Source: Diprion similis (Eukaryota > Arthropoda > Insecta > Hymenoptera > Diprionidae). Taken from it: DNA of 64,000 bases. Below the pieces are notes generated by a model. The model worked only from the letters and a program-made list of their open reading frames with translations. It was not told where the DNA came from and ran no database searches. Both the position numbers and the translations under genes were made by a program. The stretch's first letter is position 1. Each line of letters opens with the position of its first letter. Location of the stretch: assembly GCF_021155765.1 (NCBI RefSeq), contig NC_060110.1, forward strand, positions 9,857,501 through 9,921,500, read 5' to 3'. This document shows positions 24,307-35,036 of the stretch, piece after piece.

Positions 24307-26774
24307 CAAAGGGTGACAGTATTTTTTTACAGATCTAGCCTTTTTTACAGATCTAGTAGTTGGCATAGATAGAAGAAGCTTAAGAGTTCTTTTGTCATAA
24401 AATGAATAAAGTTGCTGCGTCAAGCAATATTATTGTAAAACCAGTCTTGTTTCTGACTCACCATAGACCGAGAACCACGTATCGTGGAATAAAAGTCTTT
24501 TTCCTAGCTTCGCTCACGAACCCGCAATTCCATTTCGTAACGCGAAAGTGTTACAATATATATATATACAATATATACATATATGATTATATTTTCACAT
24601 TAAATAACACATAGGATGCATGATATCAGATTCGGAATAATAAACTCTAGCAACAGATCTTAGACACAATAATACAAAAAGGTAAATCTGCATACCGAAA
24701 CGTGAAGAGCGTGAGACCGGAAATTCGTAAGCATTTAATCATCCTCTATTCCTTGGACGCGAATAGACAAAACGTCCCGTCAGCACCAATCGATTGGCCC
24801 TCGCAGACGAATCGTCTTGCGCTGACTTATCTGAGAACGTAGCTTACCAATGAAGAACTCCTTTTCAAACTCCTCCGACATCCATCCTTCCAGACATCTC
24901 GAGACACAATGCAGACGATAATTTGACATCAAAGAGTAAAGATAGTAATTGAAGATCAAAAAATAAAGAACCTAATTAGACTTCAGACATTAATCTAACA
25001 TCGAAGAAGCTAGTACTAAATTAAACTTAGATTCAATTCCAAGTTCAAGTGCAGAGTAAATAAACTAAAATTGAATCTTTCGAGGCATGGATCACTGATT
25101 TCAGAAATTTAGAATTGTAGAAAATGATTCGATTCACAAGTCAGCTGAGATTCGTTCGTGAGAATGAATTCAATTAATACTGATCAGTGCTCACTTTACT
25201 GCGACTAACCAGCAACACCAGCCTTTTCGACATTGTAGAATTCAAACTGAGTTCAATATAGAAACGGAAAGAAAACAGACAAAACCTGCCGCGCTAATTA
25301 TATAAGCGAAGACGTAACTATACGTCCAGCGCCATGTGACAGCTAACGGCAAAACGTCTATTTCTTCTCGAGATAATCATTGTACATTTTCTAGAGTTTG
25401 AAGCAAATTTGTCGATCGACATTGGCGTCTTACGATAGGAAGGAAATCTGTCTTGAATTGTCGTTGGTTTCCCCCTGTGCTTGTGAATCTTATTCACCGC
25501 AAAATCAGGTGACTGATTCTACTTGTGAAAGTTATAGGTGAGTTATAATCCTCACGGTTCTACCTGCGGGCACGTAACCAATTTCCTTGCATATCCATGT
25601 CTAGGGTCGCTTTAGAATTGGTCGCGTTACACGTCCAGTAAATATTTGGAGATTAAAGAACTTTGCTAAACTTCGGATAACTAGTGTATTCCTCTGTTCT
25701 CGTATTTCAATGCTTGTTTTAGTGATGTTGGAGTATTGGAGCTGCAGGGAAAGTTTTTATTCGTTTTAACTCTAAATTGGGATGTTTGATTATGGTAATT
25801 CACATAATTTTTTAAACTTTCGCAATTTTCTTACTCGGTAAGGAATTGGGATACATTGTGGAGATAAAATTCAATCCTTTGACTTGCTTTAATCTCATTT
25901 AATGTAAAAGCAGAAAAGCTGTCGTGTGACAGTATTCTAGATTGAATACTTTTGAAGGACAATATTCACCTCGATTGGTCCCAGTTCTCTCTTTAACATT
26001 CACTCGTTCGGTCATGAGAATAAATTATAAATAACCTATAGATTATGAGCAAGTGAGCTATGATAACTTACAATTAATAACTTACAAATATTTGTCACTG
26101 AAAAGAGTATATTATACGATATATATGTATGTATAGATAGTTTAATAGTTGACTATTGCGGTTCTAGCCGCAAATATTTTCACGAAACTGTAAGACGTAA
26201 CCATATGCTTTTGTGGATTTTTTTGTAGAGCTCATCGAGACTCTGAAAACTCGTCAGCATAACGTTCCTGCATCTGTAAGACTTTAGTCAGCGTTCGTAA
26301 ACGTGTATAATCTTATTTCGACTTGGCTTAGAAATATTGTTATATTTCCAAAAATAATGACCTAGTTGTGACGACATTGTAGCCTCAGCCCTGGCGAGAC
26401 ATTGCAGCTATCAGAAGAAAAAAATTAAAATTGGTTCAGTGGTTCTGGATTCATCAGCAAACATACCGACAGACGGAAAGACGTTGGGTTTTGTACGTAG
26501 ATGCGAAGAATATGAAAAATATAAGATATATCAGTTACATCTAGTGACTCGACCCACTACGGTGGCTTTCTGGTGAACTGAAGTTTTACTACTTCTTGAA
26601 TGTATCAATTTGAAGTTCATAAATAATCGTATTTACAGAATACTATATAACACAGATTCAACGTTCAATGATTTCTGATTCATCGTAATTGCTGAATTCA
26701 AACGCAAACAACATTAGAATTTTCTCACACTTCTTTGCGGCGGCTGTTTCCAGCTTGTAAGGATATGTTTAAAT
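24307..26774. other. Spacer between transporter copies 3 and 4, right part
   Basis: AT-rich, no supported gene. It begins with a short tandem repeat of TTTTTTACAGATCTAG (about 24327-24356) and contains a TATA-like AATTATATAAGCG near 25300. The start TGTCACA and a TTACA-like end near 25632 resemble LTR ends, but no target duplication or partner LTR was found. The final ~150 bp is the duplicated 3' flank shared with copy 3. Confidence 0.4.
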
Positions 26775-28224
26775 TCACATTTTCTGAATCTCCTGCAAGG
26801 TCTTGCCCTTTGTTTCAGGCAACTTGAAGCCAAAAATAACAGCTAAAAACATGATAACGGCATACATGTAGAATACGAAAGCTTCGCCAAAGGCATCCAG
26901 CGAAGGTTGATAACTTTTCGTCGAGACAAAGCCGATTAACCCAGCAAAAATATTGCCTAAACATACCATTACGCCTTTCACATTCGGTGCGATAAGCTCG
27001 CTCATAAATATACTGGGAAGAGAGAAGACACCCACGAATAGAAAGACCCGGAAGCTGATCATGCAAACAATCGGCACCCACTGCTGTTCGTAGAAATTAT
27101 AGCCATTGTCCAAAAGTGTAAAATTTGCTCCCATTAAAACCATGGTTACGCAAGCTCCACAGGCTGAGATTATCCACATTGGCCTCCGTCCATATCTATC
27201 CGCCAAAGACATCGCCACCCATCCGCCGACGCAGTCAAGTACGTTGGCTACGATCACCACCGTCGCAGGAGCAATCGCGGTCACGTTGCTTGATTTCAGG
27301 ATCATTTCCATGTAGTATAGAATAGAGTTGAGACCACTGAAATGCATGAAGAGGTACAGTATCAAAATTATCACGCCAGCCTTCCTGTTTCGAGGTGTTA
27401 TCAACTCCCGCAGTCGATCTCCAACCGTAACCGAATTCGATCCGGAGACGAATGTCTGCAAGGACTCCAGCTCCTCTTTGACAATCACTTTCGGATGGTA
27501 CCGGCTTATCGACCTTTTGGCCTCGTCATATTTGCCCATCTTGACATAGTAGTGAGGAGATTCTGGGACGCATAGGAAGATGGCGATGTAAACGATGGTC
27601 GGCACCAAGGCTACGTAGCCAAACGTTTCCTTTGGTAGGTAGGTGCCCAAAATGTTGCCTATCAATGAGCCCAGGGGGAACCCGCTCAATGCGAAGGATA
27701 CCAACGTGCCGCGGGTCGCTGAGCTGCTGACTTCTCCGAGGTAGACGGGAAAACTGACGAACGCGATTCCTATGCCCAGCCCATGGGCGAAACTGGTCCC
27801 GTAGAGCCAGATTGCTGAGTCAGCCAGGATGAGACAAACCCAAGCCAGCAGCAGAGGGCATCCCCCGATAAGCATCGCCCTCTTACTCCCGAGGTAGTTG
27901 ACGGTGATTGAGCCAAATATCGCACCCACCAGACGCGCCGGACTGGACAATGACGCCACCCAGGAGGCCTCGTCCAAGGTGAGGAAGAGTGACGAATTCG
28001 GGGTGGTCATCAGGGCCAGAAACGGCGAGAACATCCCGATCAGCATGCCGATCACATTCAGCATCAGCATCGCTGCGGAACGAATATTTGGTGATACGTC
28101 GCGATAACTGAAGAACTCACGTGTTTAATCACTTCCACTTACATCCTAATCCTCCAATCCATTGAAACCATAATATCTCCGTTGGCCGCGACAGCCATTG
28201 CTTCTTCCACAGGTGTCCGAACAT
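26775..28224 (-). CDS. Tret1-like sugar transporter, copy 4
   Basis: Duplicate of the gene at 19953-21402 with identical structure: exon 1 is 28224-28143, exon 2 is 28072-26775, the intron is 70 bp, and the product is 459 residues. I count about 50 amino-acid differences from copy 3 in the 431 exon-2 residues (about 88% identity). They are unevenly spread, with few in the first 195 residues and many after about residue 280. Landmarks are PESPHYY, DRYGRRPMW and PETKGKTL; the TM7 motif is again MHFSGLN. The ORF is fully intact, so function is likely retained. In the upstream block the GATA-like TGATAAG of copy 3 reads TAATAAG (28374-28380). Confidence 0.9.
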
Positions 28225-28620
28225 TGAATACGACGTGTCCTTAGTAACGATTCTGTAACGTCACTTTGGTCTAACTGTCAGTGGAGTTAGAGTAGATTGT
28301 GATTTCAAAGATGCCACCCTCTGCGGTTCTCTGAACCAATAATCCTGCTTGAATAAAATATGGTTGTGAAGTGTAATAAGATACTCAAATCAGGGTACTC
28401 CGCATGCGAGACCAGCTCCAACGCAAGCATGGGACCCACAAGAAATCGATCAATGCGCAGCGGTTTTAGTGTATAAGACTATAATTCTGACAATCATAAG
28501 TAATAAGATAAAAAGCTCAGTCAGCGTTGTTGCTTACTGCAATCGCTCACAATTATAATTCTTCGTAATTAATATGACCCACATATATGCATGATTTATA
28601 TTTTTTAAACCTTTTCGTTT
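28225..28620 (-). promoter_or_regulatory. Duplicated promoter block of transporter copy 4
   Basis: Counterpart of 21403-21800. It retains most of the copy-3 upstream sequence, including the TATA-like stretch, but the GATA-type motif is altered by one base and a short segment after about 28430 is shortened. Function is inferred only from position. Confidence 0.4.
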
Positions 28621-28817
28621 CTGAGTCTGAAAAAAGTTAATAATAGTAATAGTAATAATGAATAATAATAATAAAAATAATAATAATTTTTTTTCATTTG
28701 TTGAACACTTTTCGAGACGATCAATGACATTTATATTCCCTCCCGTTACAATCGAAGTTTGCTTATCACAATATAATATTCGAAAGACTCCAATCACATG
28801 TATAATTCTATTTACAG

Positions 28818-29074
28818 GGTAGGGGTTAAAACTTGGAAGGGTCAATATTCCGAATGGCCGATATATCAAAATTTCAAACATTTGAAAATAAAAAGAAGAA
28901 AGATGAATAGTTCGAAATCTTGAGACACTGGTTTGTAGTCATTCTAATCAGCGACACTTTCAAAAGTCAAGTTTTCGAACAATTCATCTTTCGTTATTTT
29001 GTTTTCACATGTCTGAAATTTCGATATATCGGCCATTCGCAATATTGACCCTTCCAAGTTTTGACCCCCAGTCC
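28818..29074. mobile_element. Palindromic MITE, 257 bp, with 8-bp target duplication
   Basis: About 105 bp at each end are inverted copies at high identity. Both ends carry AACTTGGAAGGGTCAATATT and, further in, GAATGGCCGATATATC and AAAGATGAAT. The element is flanked by perfect 8-bp direct repeats ATTTACAG at 28810-28817 and 29075-29082. An 8-bp duplication is typical of hAT-family transposons, although the ends (GGTAGGGG and GGACTGGG) do not show a clean CAGNG start. No coding capacity, so it would have moved using a transposase supplied elsewhere. Confidence 0.85.
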
Positions 29075-29082
29075 ATTTACAG

Positions 29083-30184
29083 ACACATTAAAAATATAAG
29101 ACTATGAAAAATTGGTGTTCTGACGCAAAGTATTAAATTCATGTAGATGAGTCAGAGAATTGGTTTCTAACTTAATCTTGACTATATCAACAAAGAGAGC
29201 TCTCTTACCTATTCGAGGGCAGAAATTACACGATATTGTCGCACTACACGGTGTGAACTGTGATGCCTCGGACCACCCTCTCTGCTGGGGGATGCTGGGG
29301 CAAAGGAGAATTCTCGAGTGCAAAAAACCCGGCTCGTTACAAGACCCCAAGGTATCGAGAACAGGAACAGGTCTTGTCGTCCTGTAAACGACTTGGGACA
29401 ACACACCGCTGGTTCGATGTCACAACCCTATAGTGTTTCGCCCATACAACCAACTACAGTCACACTGATAAACTATTAGAGAACAATAATTGTATACGCG
29501 ACGGCGCAGCCGAATCACAGAATTCATAGATTATAACGGTACCAGAAATTATCCTGAAAATTGGAATAGATGCTGAAGGCACGACCGTTCTCTGTGAAAT
29601 CTGTTTTCTATATGCCTTAAGTCGAGTGTTTGCGGGGGGCCTAACCGTGTGCAACACCCCCCACATCCAGCGCAGTGTATATATGTAACCACATGTCCTT
29701 CTGAGCGCAGACAAGGAGAAAGCCCGGGCTTTTCCCCGAATCTCCAAATTCAAGCCGCTTTCTCTAAATTGTGGCTCGTAGACAATTGCTGGACGAGTTT
29801 GCCCTTCAGGCCTTGGTATTGGTATTTCGAAACTTATTCACACTAGGGTGTGAAGTCGGAAGATAGCATATCAATATAACGGTTTCTGAGTTAGTGGTCA
29901 ACTGGCTAATCGAAATACTGGAAATGTCCACGGATCGATACTACAAGGTATGACTCTTAGGGTAATTAATTATCGATTATTGAATATGGTAAAAGCTTAG
30001 TCAAGTATAATTGGGCCCTACAAATCAATAAGACTTTCTTTGATCCTATCAAGGAAGCCAAGATATGGACTCAATGGAAAAATTCTATATGAGAGATTCA
30101 AAATCGTGGCTTCAAATACCGGTAAATACGACTAGGCCTCAGCACACCCTTCTACCAGTGGAAGAAGTCTTTTGAAACTTGTTT
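29083..30184. other. GC-richer anonymous block, possible LTR remnant
   Basis: The stretch from 29200 to 29860 is GC-richer than its surroundings and contains a TATA-like TTACATATATAC on the minus strand near 29690. It may be a decayed retrotransposon LTR, but I found no terminal repeats or target duplication. Small ORFs at 29102-29846 overlap on both strands and carry no known motif. Confidence 0.3.
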
Positions 30185-30365
30185 TCCGGGGGTTTTTGGG
30201 GTCGGTGATGATGAATCGGTTATCAGAATTGCACAATGGCAAAATGAAGAATCTAAAATGGCCACGGCAATACTTGAAATTTTTGTAAAACTAGGCAGTT
30301 GATGTGAAAATCGTCACTCGAGGGTTTTTTGGGTCGCTGACTACGAATCCAAAATTGGAGAATGA
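30185..30365 (+). repeat. Diverged pair of GGTTTTTGGGGTCGCTGA-type repeats
   Basis: Two related units lie in tandem orientation near 30188-30222 and 30316-30349. Each has a G/T-rich run followed by GGGTCGGTGATGATGAATC or GGGTCGCTGACTACGAATC. The sequence between them contains an AAAATGGCC block. This looks like a fragment of a dispersed repeat, but its full unit is not visible here. Confidence 0.5.
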
Positions 30366-32499
30366 AAGAAAAGAAAAATATGCATAAAGTAATAAAAACT
30401 CAACTATATTCTGAATAAAACTCACACCTAAATCCATAACTAAAACGAAACTGGCCAACTAAGCAGACTTCCCACCAATACCAGTCTGATGCCAATATAA
30501 ATAAGTAGTGAAGTGAATTTATGATCAGTATCTTAATATGCTGGCGATCATTTCTCACCCTAAAGGAGTGGCAAATTCAAAGAATAACCTTCGCAATAGA
30601 ATCGAAGACCTCAAAAACCCCGTCAGGTTCCCACACCCTACACAAAATTACTAATTTAAATATAATAACAAAATTAATTTTAAAAAACTGAAAATTTACC
30701 ACGAATCACCCCTGTTTTCACCCTTAGGGAGTAATGAAATTAGGGAGCCAAAAAAAAACTCGGGTAATAATTTTGGAATAAATCTGCATAAGAGCGCACT
30801 AGGTACGAACACCTTGAAAACAACAATTTGGATATTTTTAGTGTTTTAGGTAATTCAGACCTGAAAACCTTCAGTAGATTCGCTGCTTTTGTCCATCACA
30901 TCATGTATGATATAGAAGAACTATCAGCCTAAGGAAACGGACATATATATTACTGCATCTGCAACCCACACCATTGCGTTTTCTATTGTACAATCTTTTT
31001 AGACGAAACAATAAATTTATGCTATTACGATTATCCACCAGCAATTATTGTCATGTACGCTTCAACCTCTACGAATTTAACAAATATATTTACCGCTGAT
31101 TAAATCCCATTCCTATTACTTGATTTGCTCGCAATGAAATGGGTTTTATGAATCCAATTGGAGTTTTCCTTATTTGTGTGTGTGATCGAAAGCACCGAGC
31201 AGTTAAACCGAATCTTTCCATTTCTCTGTCTCTTTTCTACTCGAAAGAGAAGAAATTATCGTAATTATCAGGAATTGAAAATACGAATTGCGACGCAAAG
31301 AAATCAACATAACTGTTTGTTCTAAAATAACTCGCAAGTGGATTAGTTTTGAAATATATTTTGAGCGCATCGACCGAATTCTCAAAATCGTCAAGAAGAA
31401 TTTTATTCAAAACAAGAAGATACTTGTTTCGCATGAATTTGTTGCCATGTTTGTCTTGTCAGTCGGGTAAATATCTATATTCTATTTGTTTATCATGTAT
31501 TGCTGGGAGATCCGAGTGGCAGTAAACTGCAATTTCGAGTGAAGTGTAAGTATTCGTTGATCATGTCATGAAAAAAAATATTTATCGACTTTGTCTGTGA
31601 AATGAAATGCTTAAAAAAAAAAAGTAATAAAGTAAAAGGGATCTAAAACACCTGACAAACCAAAACGAGCCGAGAGCTAATTCTCTAGAAATACACTCAA
31701 CCCCGTAATTCTTCGATTATTACTCCACGTTTTGGGCAGCAACAGTGGGTACGACATGAATAAGAGATCATACACGGCAGTTTGGTTTTACGGTTATTGA
31801 ACATGGCCATTTTACGATCGCATGAAAAGATAAGCATCGCTTCAAGCCAACCTCGTTGGCGACGAAAATGCTTTTCGCGTTGTACACCATTTATCGGGAA
31901 AAATTGGCCCGGCTTCAGGCAACAAATTTTTCCTAAGCGAATGAAGTCGATCGATTATACAAATTTCAATGCACTCAATGCAGCTTTGAAGTCACTTTGC
32001 ATTTCCCTTTCGAACGATGTTTATGCTTGGTACGACTTTGGAATCGGTGGAAAAATTTGAATCTTCTACAACAGAGCGAAGAGAAAAAGCAAGTTGGTTG
32101 GCAGTCGTTTTCTTGCTAGTTGATTGAACTCTATAGATTTCCATTTTTTTCCACTACGGTACATGCATTTGTCAAAATATTGATGACATGCAGCTTCTTA
32201 CCTGCGGCAATGTCTCACATTGATAATTCGGTGCCAGATTAACGGTAAACACGCGCAGTCTGAATATTCTTTAAAATTTGGACATTTCGGAAAAGTTTGA
32301 AACCTCATGGGTGGTGTGAACTTTGAGCTGATAGCGTCAGCTTTTCACTCGATGACGCAATTCTTTGTGTCATATTATGTAATCATAATATTCCCGATTC
32401 GTTCTGAATGTTCAGTGTAAGGCTCGTGCTCACTATTTGGTTCCTTTTTGCCAATCCATTCGTACCTCAATTTCCAAATCGCGGAAAGATCCATTATGT
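30366..32499. other. Intergenic region
   Basis: No supported gene. A plus-strand ORF at 31782-32060 (92 codons) has ordinary composition but no recognisable motif and no splice partners. Two short mirror-like stretches, TCTCACCCTAAAGGAGT near 30552 and TTTCACCCTTAGGGAGT near 30716, resemble each other. Confidence 0.35.
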
Positions 32500-33264
32500 A
32501 ATGCAAAAAACCCCGCAATAATCTTGTGGGAATTGGGAATCTTCAGTGGAATCGTCTGGATTTTTTATACGTTGTAGATCTTGGCATTATGAAATAAGTC
32601 TCCATAGGCACGACCCTCCGCTATGAATAGTTTGGGCTACATCTAGTATTTCTTTGTGTGAGAATAACTAAGAAAAAAATAATTCTTTCTAATAAATAAA
32701 ACTTAGCCATTGTAACGACTTGCTCGTCGTTTATTTCCGAGCGGTAAGGAATATGTTCGTTTGGTCCAACTCCGCTTTTATACTTTGTAGTAACCGGGAA
32801 GGTGGATAGTGAGGGTTGACGATTCTGTATGTTTATCTGTATTAAGAGCGTTTTATTCGGAGAGTAGTGTTTAGTTCGAGAGGTGGATCAGAAGAGAAGT
32901 AGCGAGTCGAGAGCAAAGGGAGAGTCAGTGCAGAAAAGCAGGGTGCATAGTCAGGGTTCTGGGAACGAGAGGAGATAGTCAGGTGTGGACAGGATGTATC
33001 GGAGATAGTGTAGTCGGATGAAATGCAGAGTATCATTGATAAGTGGGACGAAGAATGAGCGGTGAGTGTGAAGAAGGGCTGAGCACGTAAAAGCCATGTA
33101 ACCGGACATGGCCACTCTAAGTCTATGGACTCATCCGCTCTTCCGATCCCAATGATCTTACCTATAGACGACGTCATTTGGTGGGGCTTGTGCAAATAGA
33201 TGTTTTTAGTTCATCGATGGAAAAATGGACATTAGAGAGTATAAAAACTGGGACCGCGTTTTAA
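32500..33264 (+). repeat. Left arm of a large inverted repeat
   Basis: In two blocks (32500-32706 and 33098-33264) this matches the reverse complement of 34815-35036 and 34649-34812. Shared tracts include GCAATAATCTTGTGGGAATT, ATTCATAGCGGAGGGTCG on the partner strand, AAGTCTATGGACTCATCC and ATGTCCATTTTTCCATCGA on the partner strand. The arm is interrupted by a ~390-bp insertion described separately. Each inner boundary carries AAATAAAACCTCCGTCAATT, but in direct orientation. Confidence 0.85.
32711..33093 (-). mobile_element. Probable solo LTR inserted in one repeat arm
   Basis: This 383-bp segment is absent from the partner arm (between 34812 and 34815), which still shows the empty site. It is bounded by 4-bp direct repeats CCAT (32707-32710 and 33094-33097), consistent with a target duplication. 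Read on the minus strand it contains TATAAAAG (near 32780), an AATAAA signal and an AGTCGTTACA end, the order expected of a Ty3/gypsy-type LTR. Its 5' end reads CTTTTACG rather than TG, so the class is uncertain. It is purine-rich on the plus strand; the ORF at 32842-33195 is not convincing. Confidence 0.55.
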
Positions 33265-34648
33265 ATAAAACCTCCGTCAATTTGTTTATGCTGGATAAAC
33301 ATGCAATTATTATTGATAGATTGGAAGGTACCTAGGCTGCAATTGTATGTTGCGATTGTCAATGCGTTGATAGCAAAATAATCCACGTATCTAGATGTTG
33401 ACTCTGGATAGATTTGACAGTCACTTTCATCATGGAGTATATTTAAATAAAGGGAGTACTAATTAGGAAAATCTACATTTTATGATAAACAATACTTGGA
33501 ATTGTAGAAACAAGTTTCTGTACTCAGTTCAAAAATAAAAACGTCCTTTGTACAGTCGGCTCATGTAGTTAGTCGAAAAAGATGTGACGTTCTATGCGGG
33601 CTTTCTCTGTCAGAATGTAGGGGAATTAGAATTCGAATTTTTGATTCCATTAAATTTTTTATGGGTGATTACATCGAATAAGAAGAGCTTTTCCGATTTT
33701 TTTCGTTCATGTCTTCTTCAGTTGTGAATTTGTTAATTTTTTTTTTCGACAATCCACAGCTTCCCGAAAAATTGACCCAATGGGGTGTTTTTTTTTTTGT
33801 TTTTGATTCTTTTAAAATTATTATTTAAGAAAAAAAAGTACAAAAGACGTTTTTATTTTCAATTGTGGTATGATTTTTTTCATTTGAAGCTCAAACTTCA
33901 CGGCTTTGAGAGGTTGGACACTATTTTTTTTTCTTACACATTATGCAGTCGAATTTATCGCGGGGTCACATCTCATTCTATTTTTATTTATTTATTTATT
34001 TTTTTTTTTCATTTTCAAGTTTCGTTCTGCAAAATAAGGCTTCTGTGTCAAATCAGCAGAAGATTTCATCAAATTTTGACTCCTTCTGGAACTTGTTCAC
34101 TTAATTTTATTATTTTCAGTAGTAGCGACTATTTTTCACAAAATTTTCGCGAGTTGAATCCTGCTATCAATATTAAATAATCTGTCCATGTTGCGATGTT
34201 TTTTTCTATTAGAAAAGCATGCAATTGGTGAAAATTGTTGAAACTTGTCTTTACTTACGTGGATGCTATACCTATAGCCTATAGTTAGTCTTTATCGGTC
34301 GAATTAAATGTGATGTATTTTAATTATTATCGAAGTCTACGATTACGGAAAATTGTGAAAAGTGAATGTGACAGGGTTAAATGCACATGCAAAGTGCAAC
34401 AACTATCTGTGCAGATTTTTTCTGTACAAAAATTTTTATCGACAAAACAATTCTCCCAATACCGTTAGTGAAATATGAAAAATTGTTTATTGAAAAACGT
34501 GAACATATTTGCAGCGATTTTTTTGTAAATTCTTCTATTTACAATTTAATTACCAATAATAGTGGAGGGTACTTTTACAAAATGATGAAAATGAAATCCT
34601 TGTAGTAAAGTAAATTGCAGCAATGAAATAAAACCTCCGTCAATTCAT
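33265..34648. other. AT-rich interior of the inverted repeat
   Basis: About 1.38 kb, strongly T-rich near 33730-34020, including a TTTA microsatellite at about 33987-34010. No transposase-like ORF is seen; the 131-codon frame at 33785-34180 is low-complexity. The two 20-bp copies of AAATAAAACCTCCGTCAATT at 33264-33283 and 34625-34644 flank it in direct orientation. Confidence 0.5.
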
Positions 34649-35036
34649 TTCAAACGACGTTGTTATACTCTCTTATGTCCATTTTTCCATCGAAGAACTA
34701 AAAACACCTATTTGCACAAGGTCCGACCAGGTAACATCGTCTGTAGGTAAGATCATTGAGTTTGGAGGAGGGGATGAGTCCATAGACTTAAAGTCGCCAT
34801 ATTCGGTTACGTGTCTAAGTTTTATTTATTAGAAATAATAATTTTTTTCCAAGTCTTTCTTGCACAAAGGAATACCGAGTATAGGATGAAAATTTTTCTA
34901 GCGCACAAACTATTCATAGCGGAGGGTCGCACCCATGACTGAGACTTATTTCAGAATGCCAAGATCTACAAAGTATAAAAAATCCAGACGATTTCACTGA
35001 AACCCAATTCCCACAAGATTATTGCAGGGTTCTTTA
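34649..35036 (-). repeat. Right arm of the large inverted repeat
   Basis: Uninterrupted partner of 32500-33264, preserving the state before the 383-bp insertion. Outer homology may extend weakly another 20 bp on each side. Confidence 0.85.

Noticed and set aside
24302-25632. Possible solo LTR from TGTCACAAAGGG to CGCGTTACA
   Set aside because: The flanking bases do not form a target duplication and no second copy is in the window.
33785-34180. 131-codon plus-strand ORF inside the large inverted repeat
   Set aside because: Phe/Lys/Ile-rich translation of T-rich low-complexity DNA, with no transposase signature.
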